Shown piece after piece: positions 16,707 through 25,218 of a stretch of DNA of 64,000 nucleotides. This DNA comes from Galbibacter orientalis DSM 19592. Its GTDB lineage: Bacteria; Bacteroidota; Bacteroidia; Flavobacteriales; Flavobacteriaceae. The translations under genes and the position numbers were made by a program. The notes under the pieces are model-generated. The model did no database searches. It was not told the DNA's origin and was given only the letters and a program-made list of their open reading frames with translations. Location: positions 3,312,240-3,376,239 of the forward strand of contig NZ_JH651379.1 of NCBI RefSeq assembly GCF_000260115.1, written 5' to 3'. Position 1 is the stretch's first letter; every line of letters starts with the position of its first letter.

Positions 16707-16949
16707 TTAATTTTCTTTATATAATATCATTCCTGAGTGATAAAGGATTCCATTTCTATATTCTCCATCTACGGTAAATCCTGCATCATCTTTGTAGTCA
16801 ATATGATTTCCCATGATACGATAGTCTCCTTGATAAACAGTTTTTTTATCCCCTCTAGCTTCGTCATAACAATTATTGGGGTAGTAGTTTGTGGCGAATA
16901 TTTCGCCTTTTGTTGCCCACATTCCAATATATCCTTTGGTTTCTGCCAT
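16707..16949 (-). CDS. Atu4866-domain protein
   Basis: 80 residues from ATG 16949 (MAETKGYIGMWATKG); a start 18 codons upstream is possible but adds a non-conserved stretch. The signatures YDEARGDKK, YQGDYRIMGNHIDYKDD and DGEYRNGILYHSGMILY identify the Atu4866 family (PF11512), a small beta-barrel fold of unknown function. These genes often sit beside short-chain dehydrogenases and AraC regulators, as here. Confidence 0.85.
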   Translation of the reverse strand: MAETKGYIGMWATKGEIFATNYYPNNCYDEARGDKKTVYQGDYRIMGNHIDYKDDAGFTVDGEYRNGILYHSGMILYKEN

Positions 16950-16989
16950 TGTTTCAATTTTGAGGTAAAAACAATATTTCAACTGCTTT

Positions 16990-17227
16990 TTAAATAAATT
17001 CATCTTTACCCTTGTTAATTCCAGAATAAGGAGCTTTTCCTATAACTTTCCATTCTACATTTGTGGCGAGCAAATCAAAAAAATTACGTTCAGAATTTCC
17101 CCATTGTTCAAATCTTGTCTTTATAATTACTTTATTTTTAGTAGTTGTGTTTTTTTTACAGCACGGGCGGAAATTATGTACACAAAGACAATAAGAAATA
17201 GAAGTGGGATGGTTCGTAGTTTTTCAC
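16990..17227 (-). pseudogene. Decayed SnoaL/NTF2-like protein with signal peptide
   Basis: The minus strand between the SDR and Atu4866 genes encodes parts of one protein in two frames. Starting near GTG 17227 and allowing one missing base, it reads KKLRTIPLLFLIVFVYIIS (signal peptide) then ARAVKKTQLLK. Another frame continues TRFEQWGNSERNFFDLL, ATNVEWKVIGKAPYSG and GKDEFI, then stops at TAA 16992-16990. The second part is the conserved N-terminus of NTF2/SnoaL-like proteins, which normally run to about 120 residues; the rest is missing. So it carries frameshifts plus a 3' truncation. Its 2-bp gap to the SDR stop suggests it was once an operon member. Confidence 0.65.
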
Positions 17228-17229
17228 AG

Positions 17230-18069
17230 CTAAAATCCTGTTGAAGTTCCTAGAGTTTTATGTTCTTTTAGGGCTTCTTTAATGGCATCTATTTTCAAAT
17301 TAGCATAGTGGTAGGCGTCTTCTCCCATAAAAAAGTGTATAGGAGGATGCTCTTGTTTACTTAAAGCAATCAATACTTCGGCACCTTTTTCTGGGTCGTT
17401 GGGCTGATTTCCATTTATATCTTTCAAATGTGCCTGTTCCATTTCACGAGCAGATTCATATTCTTCAATTGGATTTTTAGGTGTTTTTACAGAACCTTCT
17501 GATAAAAAATTGGTTCTAAAATAACCAGGGTATACTATGGTTGTATATACTCCGAATAATTTCATTTCTTCGGCTAAAGCTTCTGTAAAGCCTGCAACAG
17601 CAAACTTTGTTGAACAATAAATACCAAAACCTGCAAAATTTCCTGTGTAACCACCTACAGAAGCTATATTGAAGATGTGTCCAGATTTTTGCTTGCGTAA
17701 ATATTGTGAAGCATTTCTAATTACATTTAGAGATCCAAACACATTTACTTTAAAATTATTTTCTACTTCCTCTTCACTAAGTTCTTCTAAAGTGCCAATT
17801 TGGCTATAACCAGCATTATTAATTAAAACATCAATTCTACCAAAATGACTAATCGTAGTTTCAATGGCTTTCTTAACATTTTCATTTTTTGTTAAATCCA
17901 TTTCAATAGGTAAGAATTTTTCATTCTCTTCACCAATTTCCTTAATTAAGGCTTGTTTGTTTCTTGAAGTAGAGGCAACATTATAGCCTTCTAAAAGAAG
18001 TTTTTTAGTTAAAATTAGCCCTAACCCTTTTGAAGCTCCCGTAATAAACCATACTTTTTTTGTGTTCAT
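17230..18069 (-). CDS. Short-chain dehydrogenase/reductase
   Basis: 279 residues from ATG 18069 (MNTKKVWFITGASKGLG); the frame is open nine codons further up. Classical SDR motifs: the cofactor-binding TGASKGLG near residues 10-17, NNAG near 86-89, catalytic Ser in IASVGG and YxxxK in YCSTK (about 150-154). It acts as an NAD(P)H-dependent oxidoreductase on an unknown substrate, in the cytosol. It leads a cluster with the SnoaL-like pseudogene, the Atu4866 gene and the AraC regulator. Confidence 0.88.
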   Translation of the reverse strand: MNTKKVWFITGASKGLGLILTKKLLLEGYNVASTSRNKQALIKEIGEENEKFLPIEMDLTKNENVKKAIETTISHFGRIDVLINNAGYSQIGTLEELSEEEVENNFKVNVFGSLNVIRNASQYLRKQKSGHIFNIASVGGYTGNFAGFGIYCSTKFAVAGFTEALAEEMKLFGVYTTIVYPGYFRTNFLSEGSVKTPKNPIEEYESAREMEQAHLKDINGNQPNDPEKGAEVLIALSKQEHPPIHFFMGEDAYHYANLKIDAIKEALKEHKTLGTSTGF

Positions 18070-18440
18070 GTTTTTTGAATTTAAATTATTACACAAAATT
18101 GGTGCATTAAAGGGTTTCTCACTTTTCCATATCTAAGAAAGATGTAGTCAAATCTACTTATGAATTGACACAGCACGAATTAGTTACAAAGAAAGACCCT
18201 CGTTAAAAACAGTGTTGATGGCTAGCGCGGCTAAAACCCTTATCCGTAGAATAGTGACCGAAAGCTTTGAGATCAGGAGTGCAGCGAGGCAGCATTTCGG
18301 TTACCGTTTTTCGACCTCGTTGTCGAATAAATTCATTGGGTATGACGCCTTTTTCTTTGTTTCGTTTCTTTTGGGAGAAAAAGAAATGAGAAGCATGAAG
18401 TCAATAGTGTTTGGACTAGGTACTAGAGCTAACAAATCAC
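18070..18440. other. Gene-free 370 bp between SDR and mscS-like gene
   Basis: Open frames here look random. The segment 18195-18400 is richer in G+C than its surroundings and contains an imperfect inverted repeat (TTTCTTTT-gggag-AAAAAGAAA, about 18362-18385). It resembles intergenic sequences seen in many flavobacterial genomes (GGTATGACGCC followed by T-rich and A-rich arms), but only one copy lies in this window, so a repeat call cannot be proven here. Confidence 0.4.
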
Positions 18441-18446
18441 TAAAAA

Positions 18447-18986
18447 CTACAATGTACTTTTACCGTCGTCTTCTCGTTGCGGATTATCTATTACTACAAT
18501 TCCTTTTTGGAGCATTAAACTATTTGGATATGTTATAAGTTCTCCGTCGTCGGTACGCAGGTGTAAATGAAAAGCTCGGATGTCTTCAATAATTGCTTCG
18601 GAAGGAAAATCTTTATCCTGAATCCGAATCCTGTCGCCAATTTTAAAAGGAAAGGAGAAAAATAGGATAATACCAGCCGTAATATTGCTCAAAATAGACC
18701 AAGAGGCAAAAAAAGCAACCCCAATAACAGCAAAGGCAGAGGAGAGGAATAAACCAAGATCCTTGAAATCTACTCCCCAAAGTAGACTTAATGTAATTAC
18801 TCCGACTATCAGAATAAAAACATCTATATATTTTAAAATAAGGAGCGTTCTGTTTCTATCAATGTCTCCTATTTTTCCTACTTTTTTTATAGTTTTAAAT
18901 AGTAGGATTCTGATAAGGAAAAGTACTACAATAGCAATGATAGTCCCTATGATTTCTTCTCTGTATACTGTGAAATATTCTGTCAT
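18447..18986 (-). CDS. Small MscS-family mechanosensitive channel
   Basis: 179 residues with three membrane helices (about 10-32, 52-72, 80-115; the last, FASWSILSNITAGIILFFSFPF, is the pore helix) and the start of the MscS beta domain (KIGDRIRIQDKDFPSEAIIEDI, in part). It is much shorter than E. coli MscS and lacks the C-terminal cage, a minimal form common in Bacteroidetes. It would release solutes on hypo-osmotic shock. TATCTTTG (19016-19009, minus strand) lies 23 bp upstream, with a TTG 23 bp further up. Confidence 0.85.
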   Translation of the reverse strand: MTEYFTVYREEIIGTIIAIVVLFLIRILLFKTIKKVGKIGDIDRNRTLLILKYIDVFILIVGVITLSLLWGVDFKDLGLFLSSAFAVIGVAFFASWSILSNITAGIILFFSFPFKIGDRIRIQDKDFPSEAIIEDIRAFHLHLRTDDGELITYPNSLMLQKGIVVIDNPQREDDGKSTL

Positions 18987-19008
18987 AAATTGTAAACCTA
19001 TTCAGGCA

Positions 19009-19042
19009 CAAAGATACGTTAGAGATTTATTTTTTATCGCAA
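19009..19042 (-). promoter_or_regulatory. Promoter of the mscS-like gene
   Basis: TTG (19042-19040) and TATCTTTG (19016-19009) on the minus strand with 23 bp between. The -7 box matches the Bacteroidetes consensus; the spacing is slightly long. Confidence 0.5.
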
Positions 19043-19169
19043 CTAGAACTTAATTTGTTTAATAATATCCGAATAAAGATACGAGACCGCCTCACTACAA
19101 GAAAATAGTGTAAAGACTATGTTTAAACTATGGTAAAAATGAATTATTTATTGAAAATGAATTATAAAA

Positions 19170-19760
19170 TTAGTCTATTAATGATTCTAAGGTTCTGTAT
19201 ACTTCATAAACAGGTAATCCAACTACATTAAAATAAGAACCTTCAATTTTTTTAATTCCAATGTGACCAATCCATTCCTGAATTCCATAAGCGCCTGCTT
19301 TATCATAAGGTTTAAAATTGGTAACATAATAGTCAATCTCTTCGTCGGTAAGTTCTTTAAAATAAACTTTAGTAATGTGGTTTATTGTTTTTTCTAGTTT
19401 AGCTGTGGTAAAACATACCGAGCTTATAACTTCATGCATTTTCCCTGACTGCGATTTTAGCATAGCAATAGCTTCTTCTTTATCTTTAGGCTTACCTAAA
19501 GCCTCTTCGTTATGCCAAACAATGGTATCTGAAGTGATTAAAATATCATTATCTTTTAAAGTTTCTTTATGAGGTAATGCTTTTAACTGTGCCAAATAAT
19601 CGGAGATTTCGTATTTATACAATCGTTTGGGATATACTTCATCTACTTCTTTTAATCTTATTTCAAAGTCTAAGCCTAAATCTTTAAAAAATTGTTGCCT
19701 TCTAGGAGAGCCAGAAGCTAGAATTATGTTGTAGTTTTTAAGTTTTTCATTTAAAATCAT
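19170..19760 (-). CDS. maf: Maf-family nucleotide pyrophosphatase
   Basis: 196 residues. The Maf signature ASGSPRRQQFF is at about 15-25, followed by EVDEVYP, SDTIVW (about 76-81) and DKAGAYGIQEW (about 153-163). It hydrolyses non-canonical or dTTP/UTP-type nucleotides in the cytosol and is often annotated as a septum-formation inhibitor. It lies upstream of nothing obvious on its strand and downstream of kdsC. Confidence 0.92.
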   Translation of the reverse strand: MILNEKLKNYNIILASGSPRRQQFFKDLGLDFEIRLKEVDEVYPKRLYKYEISDYLAQLKALPHKETLKDNDILITSDTIVWHNEEALGKPKDKEEAIAMLKSQSGKMHEVISSVCFTTAKLEKTINHITKVYFKELTDEEIDYYVTNFKPYDKAGAYGIQEWIGHIGIKKIEGSYFNVVGLPVYEVYRTLESLID

Positions 19761-19769
19761 AGGCGTGTT

Positions 19770-19870
19770 TTTTAGTTCGAAAGTTGAAAGTTGAAAGTTG
19801 AAAAGTTAAATGTAAAAGACTAACAACCATTAACCATTAACCATTAACCATTAACGAATAACTAACAACC
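19770..19870. repeat. Simple-sequence repeats between maf and kdsC
   Basis: A GTTGAAA microsatellite (about 19780-19805, three units), as at 190-240, then an ACCATTA heptamer repeated four times (about 19828-19855). Slippage-type repeats with no coding content. Confidence 0.65.
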
Positions 19871-19883
19871 AACTTTATAATTT

Positions 19884-20414
19884 CTAAGCATATTTAGCAT
19901 CAAAGCTATCATTCCACTTTCCTTGGACCTTTAATACTTGTTCGATTACATCTCTAACACATCCTTTTCCTCCTTGTTTGTGAGAAATGTATTTAGAAAT
20001 TTCTTTGATTTCAGCTACAGCATCATTTGGACAGCAAGGCATTCCTACCATCTTCATAACATGGTAATCGGGGATATCATCTCCCATATAAAGTGCATTT
20101 TCAGCTTTGATATTATAGACATCAAAATACTCATCTAGAGTATCTATTTTATTACTTACTCCGAGGTGGATATCTGTAATTCCAAGTCCGCGTAATCTTA
20201 CACGTACGCCTTCGTTGTTTCCTCCAGAAATTATACAAATGTTGTAGCCTTTGTTTAGCGCTGTTTTCATTGCATACCCATCTTTTACATTCATAGTCCG
20301 AAGTAATTCCCCTTCAGAAGTAATAGAAATAATGCCGTCGGTTAAAACTCCATCAACATCAAAAATAAAGGTGGTAATATGTTCTAGGTATTCTTTATAA
20401 CTTTTTTCTTCCAT
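19884..20414 (-). CDS. kdsC: KDO-8-phosphate phosphatase (HAD superfamily)
   Basis: 176 residues, the usual length of KdsC. HAD motif I DVDGVLTDG (about 19-27), motif II at ISGGNN (about 60-65), and GDDIPDYHVMKMVG (motif III/IV, about 110-123). It removes the phosphate of 3-deoxy-manno-octulosonate-8-P in lipopolysaccharide core synthesis. The start of this gene overlaps the 3' end of the DUF2520 gene by 20 bp, so they are translated as a unit. Confidence 0.9.
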   Translation of the reverse strand: MEEKSYKEYLEHITTFIFDVDGVLTDGIISITSEGELLRTMNVKDGYAMKTALNKGYNICIISGGNNEGVRVRLRGLGITDIHLGVSNKIDTLDEYFDVYNIKAENALYMGDDIPDYHVMKMVGMPCCPNDAVAEIKEISKYISHKQGGKGCVRDVIEQVLKVQGKWNDSFDAKYA

Positions 20415-21162
20415 GAGTTTTAATTATTGCTGCTGTTAATAGTTTGTATATGTTTTTGTAATCTTCGTTTGTTAGTAATTCTAAATGCGAATTTATAGTT
20501 TCTGTATCATTTCTTTTTGCTGGTCCTGTTTGTGCTTCTTTAGGAGAGATTTCTTCAATTTTTTTTGAAGTTTCTTTAATTAAAGGTTGTAAAATTTCAA
20601 ATGGAATGTCATGTTTTTTGCAAATATCGTGACCAATATAATATAACTGATTGACAAAATTATTGACAAAAACCGCCGATACATGAAGAATTTTACGTTG
20701 TTCAGAACTGATTTTAAAAACTTTGCTTGAAATAGTTTCCGCAAGGACTTTTAATATGTTTAAATCTGCTTCATTTTCAGCTTCAATACAAATTGGAATT
20801 TCATTAAAATCTACTTCTTTATTTTTTGAAAAAGATTGTAGCGGATAAAAAACTCCTCGTCTATTTTTTTCATTTAAATCCAACATCGAAACATTTCCAG
20901 AAGTATGAACTACCAAGCTGTTTGAAAAAGGGAGTTTATTGGAAAATTCGGGGATGGCATCATCATTTATTGCAAGAATATAAATAGCTGCTTCTAGTAA
21001 TTCATTTATATTATTGGTAATTATTGTTGATTTTTCAAAACTCTTAATCTTGTCTAGATTCCTATTATAACATTGAATTAAGTCAATAGACTTATGGTTG
21101 CTAAACACTTTAAAAAAATGATGCGCAATATTACCTCCGCCAATAAGTACAATTTTTAACAT
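20395..21162 (-). CDS. Rossmann-like / DUF2520 oxidoreductase family protein
   Basis: 255 residues. The N-terminal nucleotide-binding motif VLIGGGNIAHHF (about 4-15) belongs to a Rossmann-like domain, and the C-terminal DUF2520 domain (about 130-250) has VSAVFVNNFVNQLYYIG and TGPAKRND. It resembles F420/NADP-dependent and ketopantoate-reductase-like enzymes, but the substrate is unknown. The recurrent pairing with kdsC and maf in Bacteroidetes is conserved here. Confidence 0.8.
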   Translation of the reverse strand: MLKIVLIGGGNIAHHFFKVFSNHKSIDLIQCYNRNLDKIKSFEKSTIITNNINELLEAAIYILAINDDAIPEFSNKLPFSNSLVVHTSGNVSMLDLNEKNRRGVFYPLQSFSKNKEVDFNEIPICIEAENEADLNILKVLAETISSKVFKISSEQRKILHVSAVFVNNFVNQLYYIGHDICKKHDIPFEILQPLIKETSKKIEEISPKEAQTGPAKRNDTETINSHLELLTNEDYKNIYKLLTAAIIKTHGRKKL

Positions 21163-21454
21163 GTTGCTAAATTACGGAATGCGGTTGATTTTGATTAATT
21201 ATAACATAAAAAGTTACTATAAAATGGCTGTTTGTAGCGTTATCATTATTAATGGAATTTACAATCAAGTCCTAACCAACAAAAACAAGAAGTAAAAATC
21301 TCTTTTTTTACCGTGCTAATAAAATCCTAAATTAACGTAATAAATCATAAAAACGCCTTATTTTTGCGCACTGAAATTCAACTTAAAAAAATACCTTTAG
21401 GTAAGCCCATGAGGTATTTAAAATCTCACAATGTGAGTAAAACAAATAATACTG
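21163..21454. promoter_or_regulatory. Divergent intergenic region upstream of ccsBA
   Basis: Separates the DUF2520 gene (minus) from ccsBA (plus). TATTTTTG (21359-21366) fits a -7 element for ccsBA; no TTG lies at the expected distance. The leader contains the motif TACCTTTAGG-TAAGCCCATG (21392-21411) running on to GAGGTATT, which recurs in similar form at 29496. Confidence 0.45.
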
Positions 21455-24400
21455 ATGTTAGATTCCCTAAAGAAAATTCTATTCTCTACACGTTTAATGG
21501 CCATTCTTTTTGTAGTTTTTGCAACCGCTATGGCATTTGGAACTTTTATTGAAAATTGGTACAGTACCGAAACTTCCAAAATTTGGATTTACAATACTTG
21601 GTGGTTTGAGCTAATTATGCTCTTTTTTATGATAAATTTCTTCGGAAACATAAAACGCTACCGCTTATTTAGAAAAGAACAATGGCCTGTACTTTTATTA
21701 CATTTATCTTTTGTTTTAATAATAGGTGGAGCTTTTGTAACCCGTTATATTGGTTATGAAGGAGCAATGCCTATTCGAGAGGGGCAAACTACCGACTATA
21801 TTTTATCTCAAAAAAAGTATCTTTCTGCTTTTGTGGATGGAGAAATTGATGGAGAGCCTAAACGAAAAGCCCTACAGGATGAAATAATGGTTACCAAAGA
21901 AGCACTTAACTCTTCTTTGCCATGGAAATCCGATTTTAATGGAGCGCCTTTTACCATTTCTTATGCTGGTTTTATTGAAGGAGCAGAAGAAGGACTTGTA
22001 GAAACTGAAAATGGAGATACTTATTTAAAAATAGTAGAAGCTGGTGGCGGAAACAGACACGATCATTACTTAAAAAATGGCGAAGTTTCTAGCATTCATA
22101 ATATATTATTCGCTTTAAATAAACCTACCGAAGGTGCCATTAATTTAACTATAAATGATAGTGTAAGTACCATACAATCTCCATTTGATGGAACTTTTAT
22201 GCGAATGGCAGATCAGTTTCAAGGAACTGTTGTTAAGGATAGTTTACAACCTTTAATGTACCGCTCTTTATACAATGCAGCTGGAATGCAATTTGTTTTT
22301 CCAGATCAAGTTATAAAAGGAGAGTATGGAATAGTAGAAAAGGAAGTAAAAACTAAGAACGATCAAGATGCAATAATTCTAGATGTTACCGCCAATGGGG
22401 AAACTAAGCAAGTAAAAATTCTTGGAGGAGTAGGACATTTAAACGACCCAAAAACAGTAAAAGTAGGCGGGTTAGAGTTTCATTTATCTTACGGTTCTAG
22501 GAAAATTGATATCCCTTTTAGTATTACTTTAAACGATTTTGTAGCTGAAAAATATCCAGGAACTGAAAAAGGATATTCTTCTTTTATGAGTAAAGTTACC
22601 GTAAACGATGGGAGTCCGTTTGATTATGATATTTATATGAATCATGTTTTAGATCATGGAGGATATCGTTTCTTTCAATCTGGATTTGACCCAGATGAAC
22701 AAGGAACTATTCTTTCTGTAAATCACGACCAATGGGGAACAAGAATTACATATCTGGGATACTTTTTATTATATGCTGGACTTATGGGAATTATGTTTTT
22801 CGGAAAAACACGTTTTATTAGTTTAGGAGAAATGTTAGAGAAAGTAAGGGCTAAAAAGGCAGCGTTATCTGTTGTGGTACTATTGTTTACTGTTTTTAAT
22901 GGTTTTGCGCAAAATATTCCAATGCATGGAACCATAGATAATCCAGAAGAACCGCAGGTGGAAGAAGAGCATATGCATGTTACGGCACCAACAGACCGTC
23001 AAGTAGATTCAATTTTAAAAACCACCATTGTTTCTAAAGAGCATGCTGCTAAGTTTGGCGCTTTAGTGATGCAAGATAGTGAAGGGCGAATGAAACCTAT
23101 AAATACATTTGCTTCTGAATTAATGAGAAAGTTACATTCTTCTGAAACATTTGAGGGGATGGATGCCAATCAGATATTGCTTTCTATGCTACAAAACCCA
23201 GGGCTCTGGTATAATGTAGATTTTATTAATATAACAAAGAAAAACGATAGTATCCGTACGGTTATTGGAGTTCCTTCTGATCAAAAATATGTAAAGGCAG
23301 TCGACTTTTTTGATGGGGTTAAATACAAGCTATCGTCTTATTTAGAAGAGGCATATGCAACCAAAATACCAAATCAATTTCAAAAAGATTTTAGAGCTTT
23401 TGACTTAAAATTAGGATTGATAAATCAAGCATTAGGAGGAGAGATCCTTCGTATTTATCCATTGCCAAATGACGATAATCATAAGTGGATTTCTGCAGCA
23501 GCATATCAAAAAGGAGCATACAAAGTAAAAGATTCATTGTACGCTAACTTCATCAATAAATCTTTGTCGTTTTATATGATGTCTTTACAACAGGCTAAAA
23601 GTACAGGCGATTATTCGCAAGCAGACAAGATTGTTGAAGCGTTTAAGCAGAATCAAAAAAATTATGGAGCGGAAGTAATGCCTTCGGATACTAGAGTCAA
23701 GGCTGAAATATTATACAATAAGATTAATATTTTTCAGGAGTTACTTGTTTGGTACATGTTATTAGGTTTCTTGATGTTTACTTTTATAATTGTTCAGCTT
23801 TTTAAAGATAACAAGCTGCTTAAAATTCTAATAAAAGTGTGTAGCATTGGGATTTTCATTCTATTTGTTTTCCATACATTAGGACTTGCTACGCGTTGGT
23901 ATATTAGTGGCCATGCACCATGGAGTGATGCTTATGAAAGTGTGCTATATGTAGCTTGGAGTACCATGGGATTAGGATTGCTTTTTGCTAGAAAAAGTGG
24001 GCTTACAGTTGCATCTACAGCTTTTGTAACGGCTATTATTTTGTTTGGAGCGCATTTAAATTGGCTCGATCCAGCTATTGCTAACCTACAACCTGTACTA
24101 GATAGTTATTGGTTAATGATCCACGTTGCGGTTATTTCTGGTAGTTATGGACCATTTACTTTAGGGATGATTTTAGGAATTGTAACGCTTTTCTTGATGA
24201 TTTTTACTACTAAAAAGAACAAAGCTAAGATGGATTTAAGCATTCAAGAGCTTACCATTATCAATGAACTGGCACTTACAGTAGGACTAGTAATGTTAAC
24301 TATTGGAAACTTCCTTGGTGGACAATGGGCTAACGAGAGTTGGGGACGCTATTGGGGATGGGATCCAAAAGAAACATGGGCACTTATAAGTATTATGGTT

Positions 24401-24652
24401 TATGCTTTTGTAATTCATATGCGTTTGGTTCCTGGTTTACGTGGTAAATGGACATATAGTTTTGCCAGTATTGTTGCATATGCTAGTATTATGATGACTT
24501 ATTTTGGAGTTAATTTCTACCTTTCTGGCTTACATTCTTACGCAAGTGGAGATAAAATTATAACCCCAACTTTTGTATATTATTCGGTTGCATTTGTGTT
24601 GGTATTAGGAGCTGTAAGTTACTGGAGGTATAGGAAAATAAATCAGAAATAG
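21455..24652 (+). CDS. ccsBA: Fused ResB-CcsA cytochrome c biogenesis protein
   Basis: 1065 residues. The N-terminal ResB/CcsB part (about 1-460) has membrane segments at about 10-30, 45-62 and 425-445 and a large periplasmic domain. A second hydrophobic segment near 470-485 (LSVVVLLFTVFNGFAQ) is followed by a periplasmic stretch (about 490-760). The C-terminal CcsA part (about 765-1060) has eight or more membrane helices and the haem-handling WWD motif WGRYWGWDPKETWAL (about 965-980). Such fusions carry haem across the membrane and ligate it to CxxCH sites. The cytochrome at 7874 is one likely client. Confidence 0.92.
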   Translation: MLDSLKKILFSTRLMAILFVVFATAMAFGTFIENWYSTETSKIWIYNTWWFELIMLFFMINFFGNIKRYRLFRKEQWPVLLLHLSFVLIIGGAFVTRYIGYEGAMPIREGQTTDYILSQKKYLSAFVDGEIDGEPKRKALQDEIMVTKEALNSSLPWKSDFNGAPFTISYAGFIEGAEEGLVETENGDTYLKIVEAGGGNRHDHYLKNGEVSSIHNILFALNKPTEGAINLTINDSVSTIQSPFDGTFMRMADQFQGTVVKDSLQPLMYRSLYNAAGMQFVFPDQVIKGEYGIVEKEVKTKNDQDAIILDVTANGETKQVKILGGVGHLNDPKTVKVGGLEFHLSYGSRKIDIPFSITLNDFVAEKYPGTEKGYSSFMSKVTVNDGSPFDYDIYMNHVLDHGGYRFFQSGFDPDEQGTILSVNHDQWGTRITYLGYFLLYAGLMGIMFFGKTRFISLGEMLEKVRAKKAALSVVVLLFTVFNGFAQNIPMHGTIDNPEEPQVEEEHMHVTAPTDRQVDSILKTTIVSKEHAAKFGALVMQDSEGRMKPINTFASELMRKLHSSETFEGMDANQILLSMLQNPGLWYNVDFINITKKNDSIRTVIGVPSDQKYVKAVDFFDGVKYKLSSYLEEAYATKIPNQFQKDFRAFDLKLGLINQALGGEILRIYPLPNDDNHKWISAAAYQKGAYKVKDSLYANFINKSLSFYMMSLQQAKSTGDYSQADKIVEAFKQNQKNYGAEVMPSDTRVKAEILYNKINIFQELLVWYMLLGFLMFTFIIVQLFKDNKLLKILIKVCSIGIFILFVFHTLGLATRWYISGHAPWSDAYESVLYVAWSTMGLGLLFARKSGLTVASTAFVTAIILFGAHLNWLDPAIANLQPVLDSYWLMIHVAVISGSYGPFTLGMILGIVTLFLMIFTTKKNKAKMDLSIQELTIINELALTVGLVMLTIGNFLGGQWANESWGRYWGWDPKETWALISIMVYAFVIHMRLVPGLRGKWTYSFASIVAYASIMMTYFGVNFYLSGLHSYASGDKIITPTFVYYSVAFVLVLGAVSYWRYRKINQK

Positions 24653-24748
24653 TAGTTTATTATTTCTTTTTTTGTGAGAATAATCTTTTAATGTTGTATA
24701 TTTATTACTCGTTAATTATATATGTTTAACATTAAAAAACTAATTGTC

Positions 24749-25129
24749 ATGAAGAATTTAGGATTTATTTTAGCTTTTGTTATGGGACTTGTAGTTATAA
24801 ATACAAGCTCAGCGCAAGTAGATTTCCCCAAAGCCGATTTTTTAAATACAATGAATAGTTTTGATGATATCGGACTAGATCTATCTCCAGATAAATCTAG
24901 TGAGCTAAAGGATTTGAATAAAGGATTAGTGGATAATGTTTCAGACATATTAAATAGCGATAAAGATCAGGATAAAAAAATAGCCGACTTAAAATCGCTT
25001 CAAAAAGATACTAAAAAGAAGGGAATAGATATCCTTGGGGAAGATGACTTTAATAAGTACAAAAAGTCTATGAAAAAGAAGCTTAAGCCTTTTAATAGAA
25101 AGGTAAAACTTTTAAAATATGCATTGTAA
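24749..25129 (+). CDS. Small secreted protein, function unknown
   Basis: 126 residues from ATG 24749 (MKNLGFILAFVMGLVVINTSSAQ), chosen because it gives a clean signal peptide; an ATG nine codons upstream would bury it. The mature protein is rich in Lys and Asp and predicted helical, with KDQDKKIADLKSLQKDTKKK near the middle and a basic C-terminus. I do not recognise the family. It follows ccsBA by 96 bp and is closed by a strong terminator at 25177-25218. Confidence 0.6.
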   Translation: MKNLGFILAFVMGLVVINTSSAQVDFPKADFLNTMNSFDDIGLDLSPDKSSELKDLNKGLVDNVSDILNSDKDQDKKIADLKSLQKDTKKKGIDILGEDDFNKYKKSMKKKLKPFNRKVKLLKYAL

Positions 25130-25176
25130 ACTAAATGCATTTGGTTTGATATAGTAGGAGTTATCGATAATTAATA

Positions 25177-25218
25177 ATACAAAAGCTGAACAGTGGTCTC
25201 ATTGTTCAGCTTTTGTAT
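25177..25218 (+). terminator. Terminator after the small secreted protein
   Basis: A perfect 16-bp stem (ATACAAAAGCTGAACA and its complement) with a 10-nt loop. The right arm contains TTTTGTAT but no long U-tract follows. It lies 48 bp after the stop codon at 25129. Confidence 0.75.
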
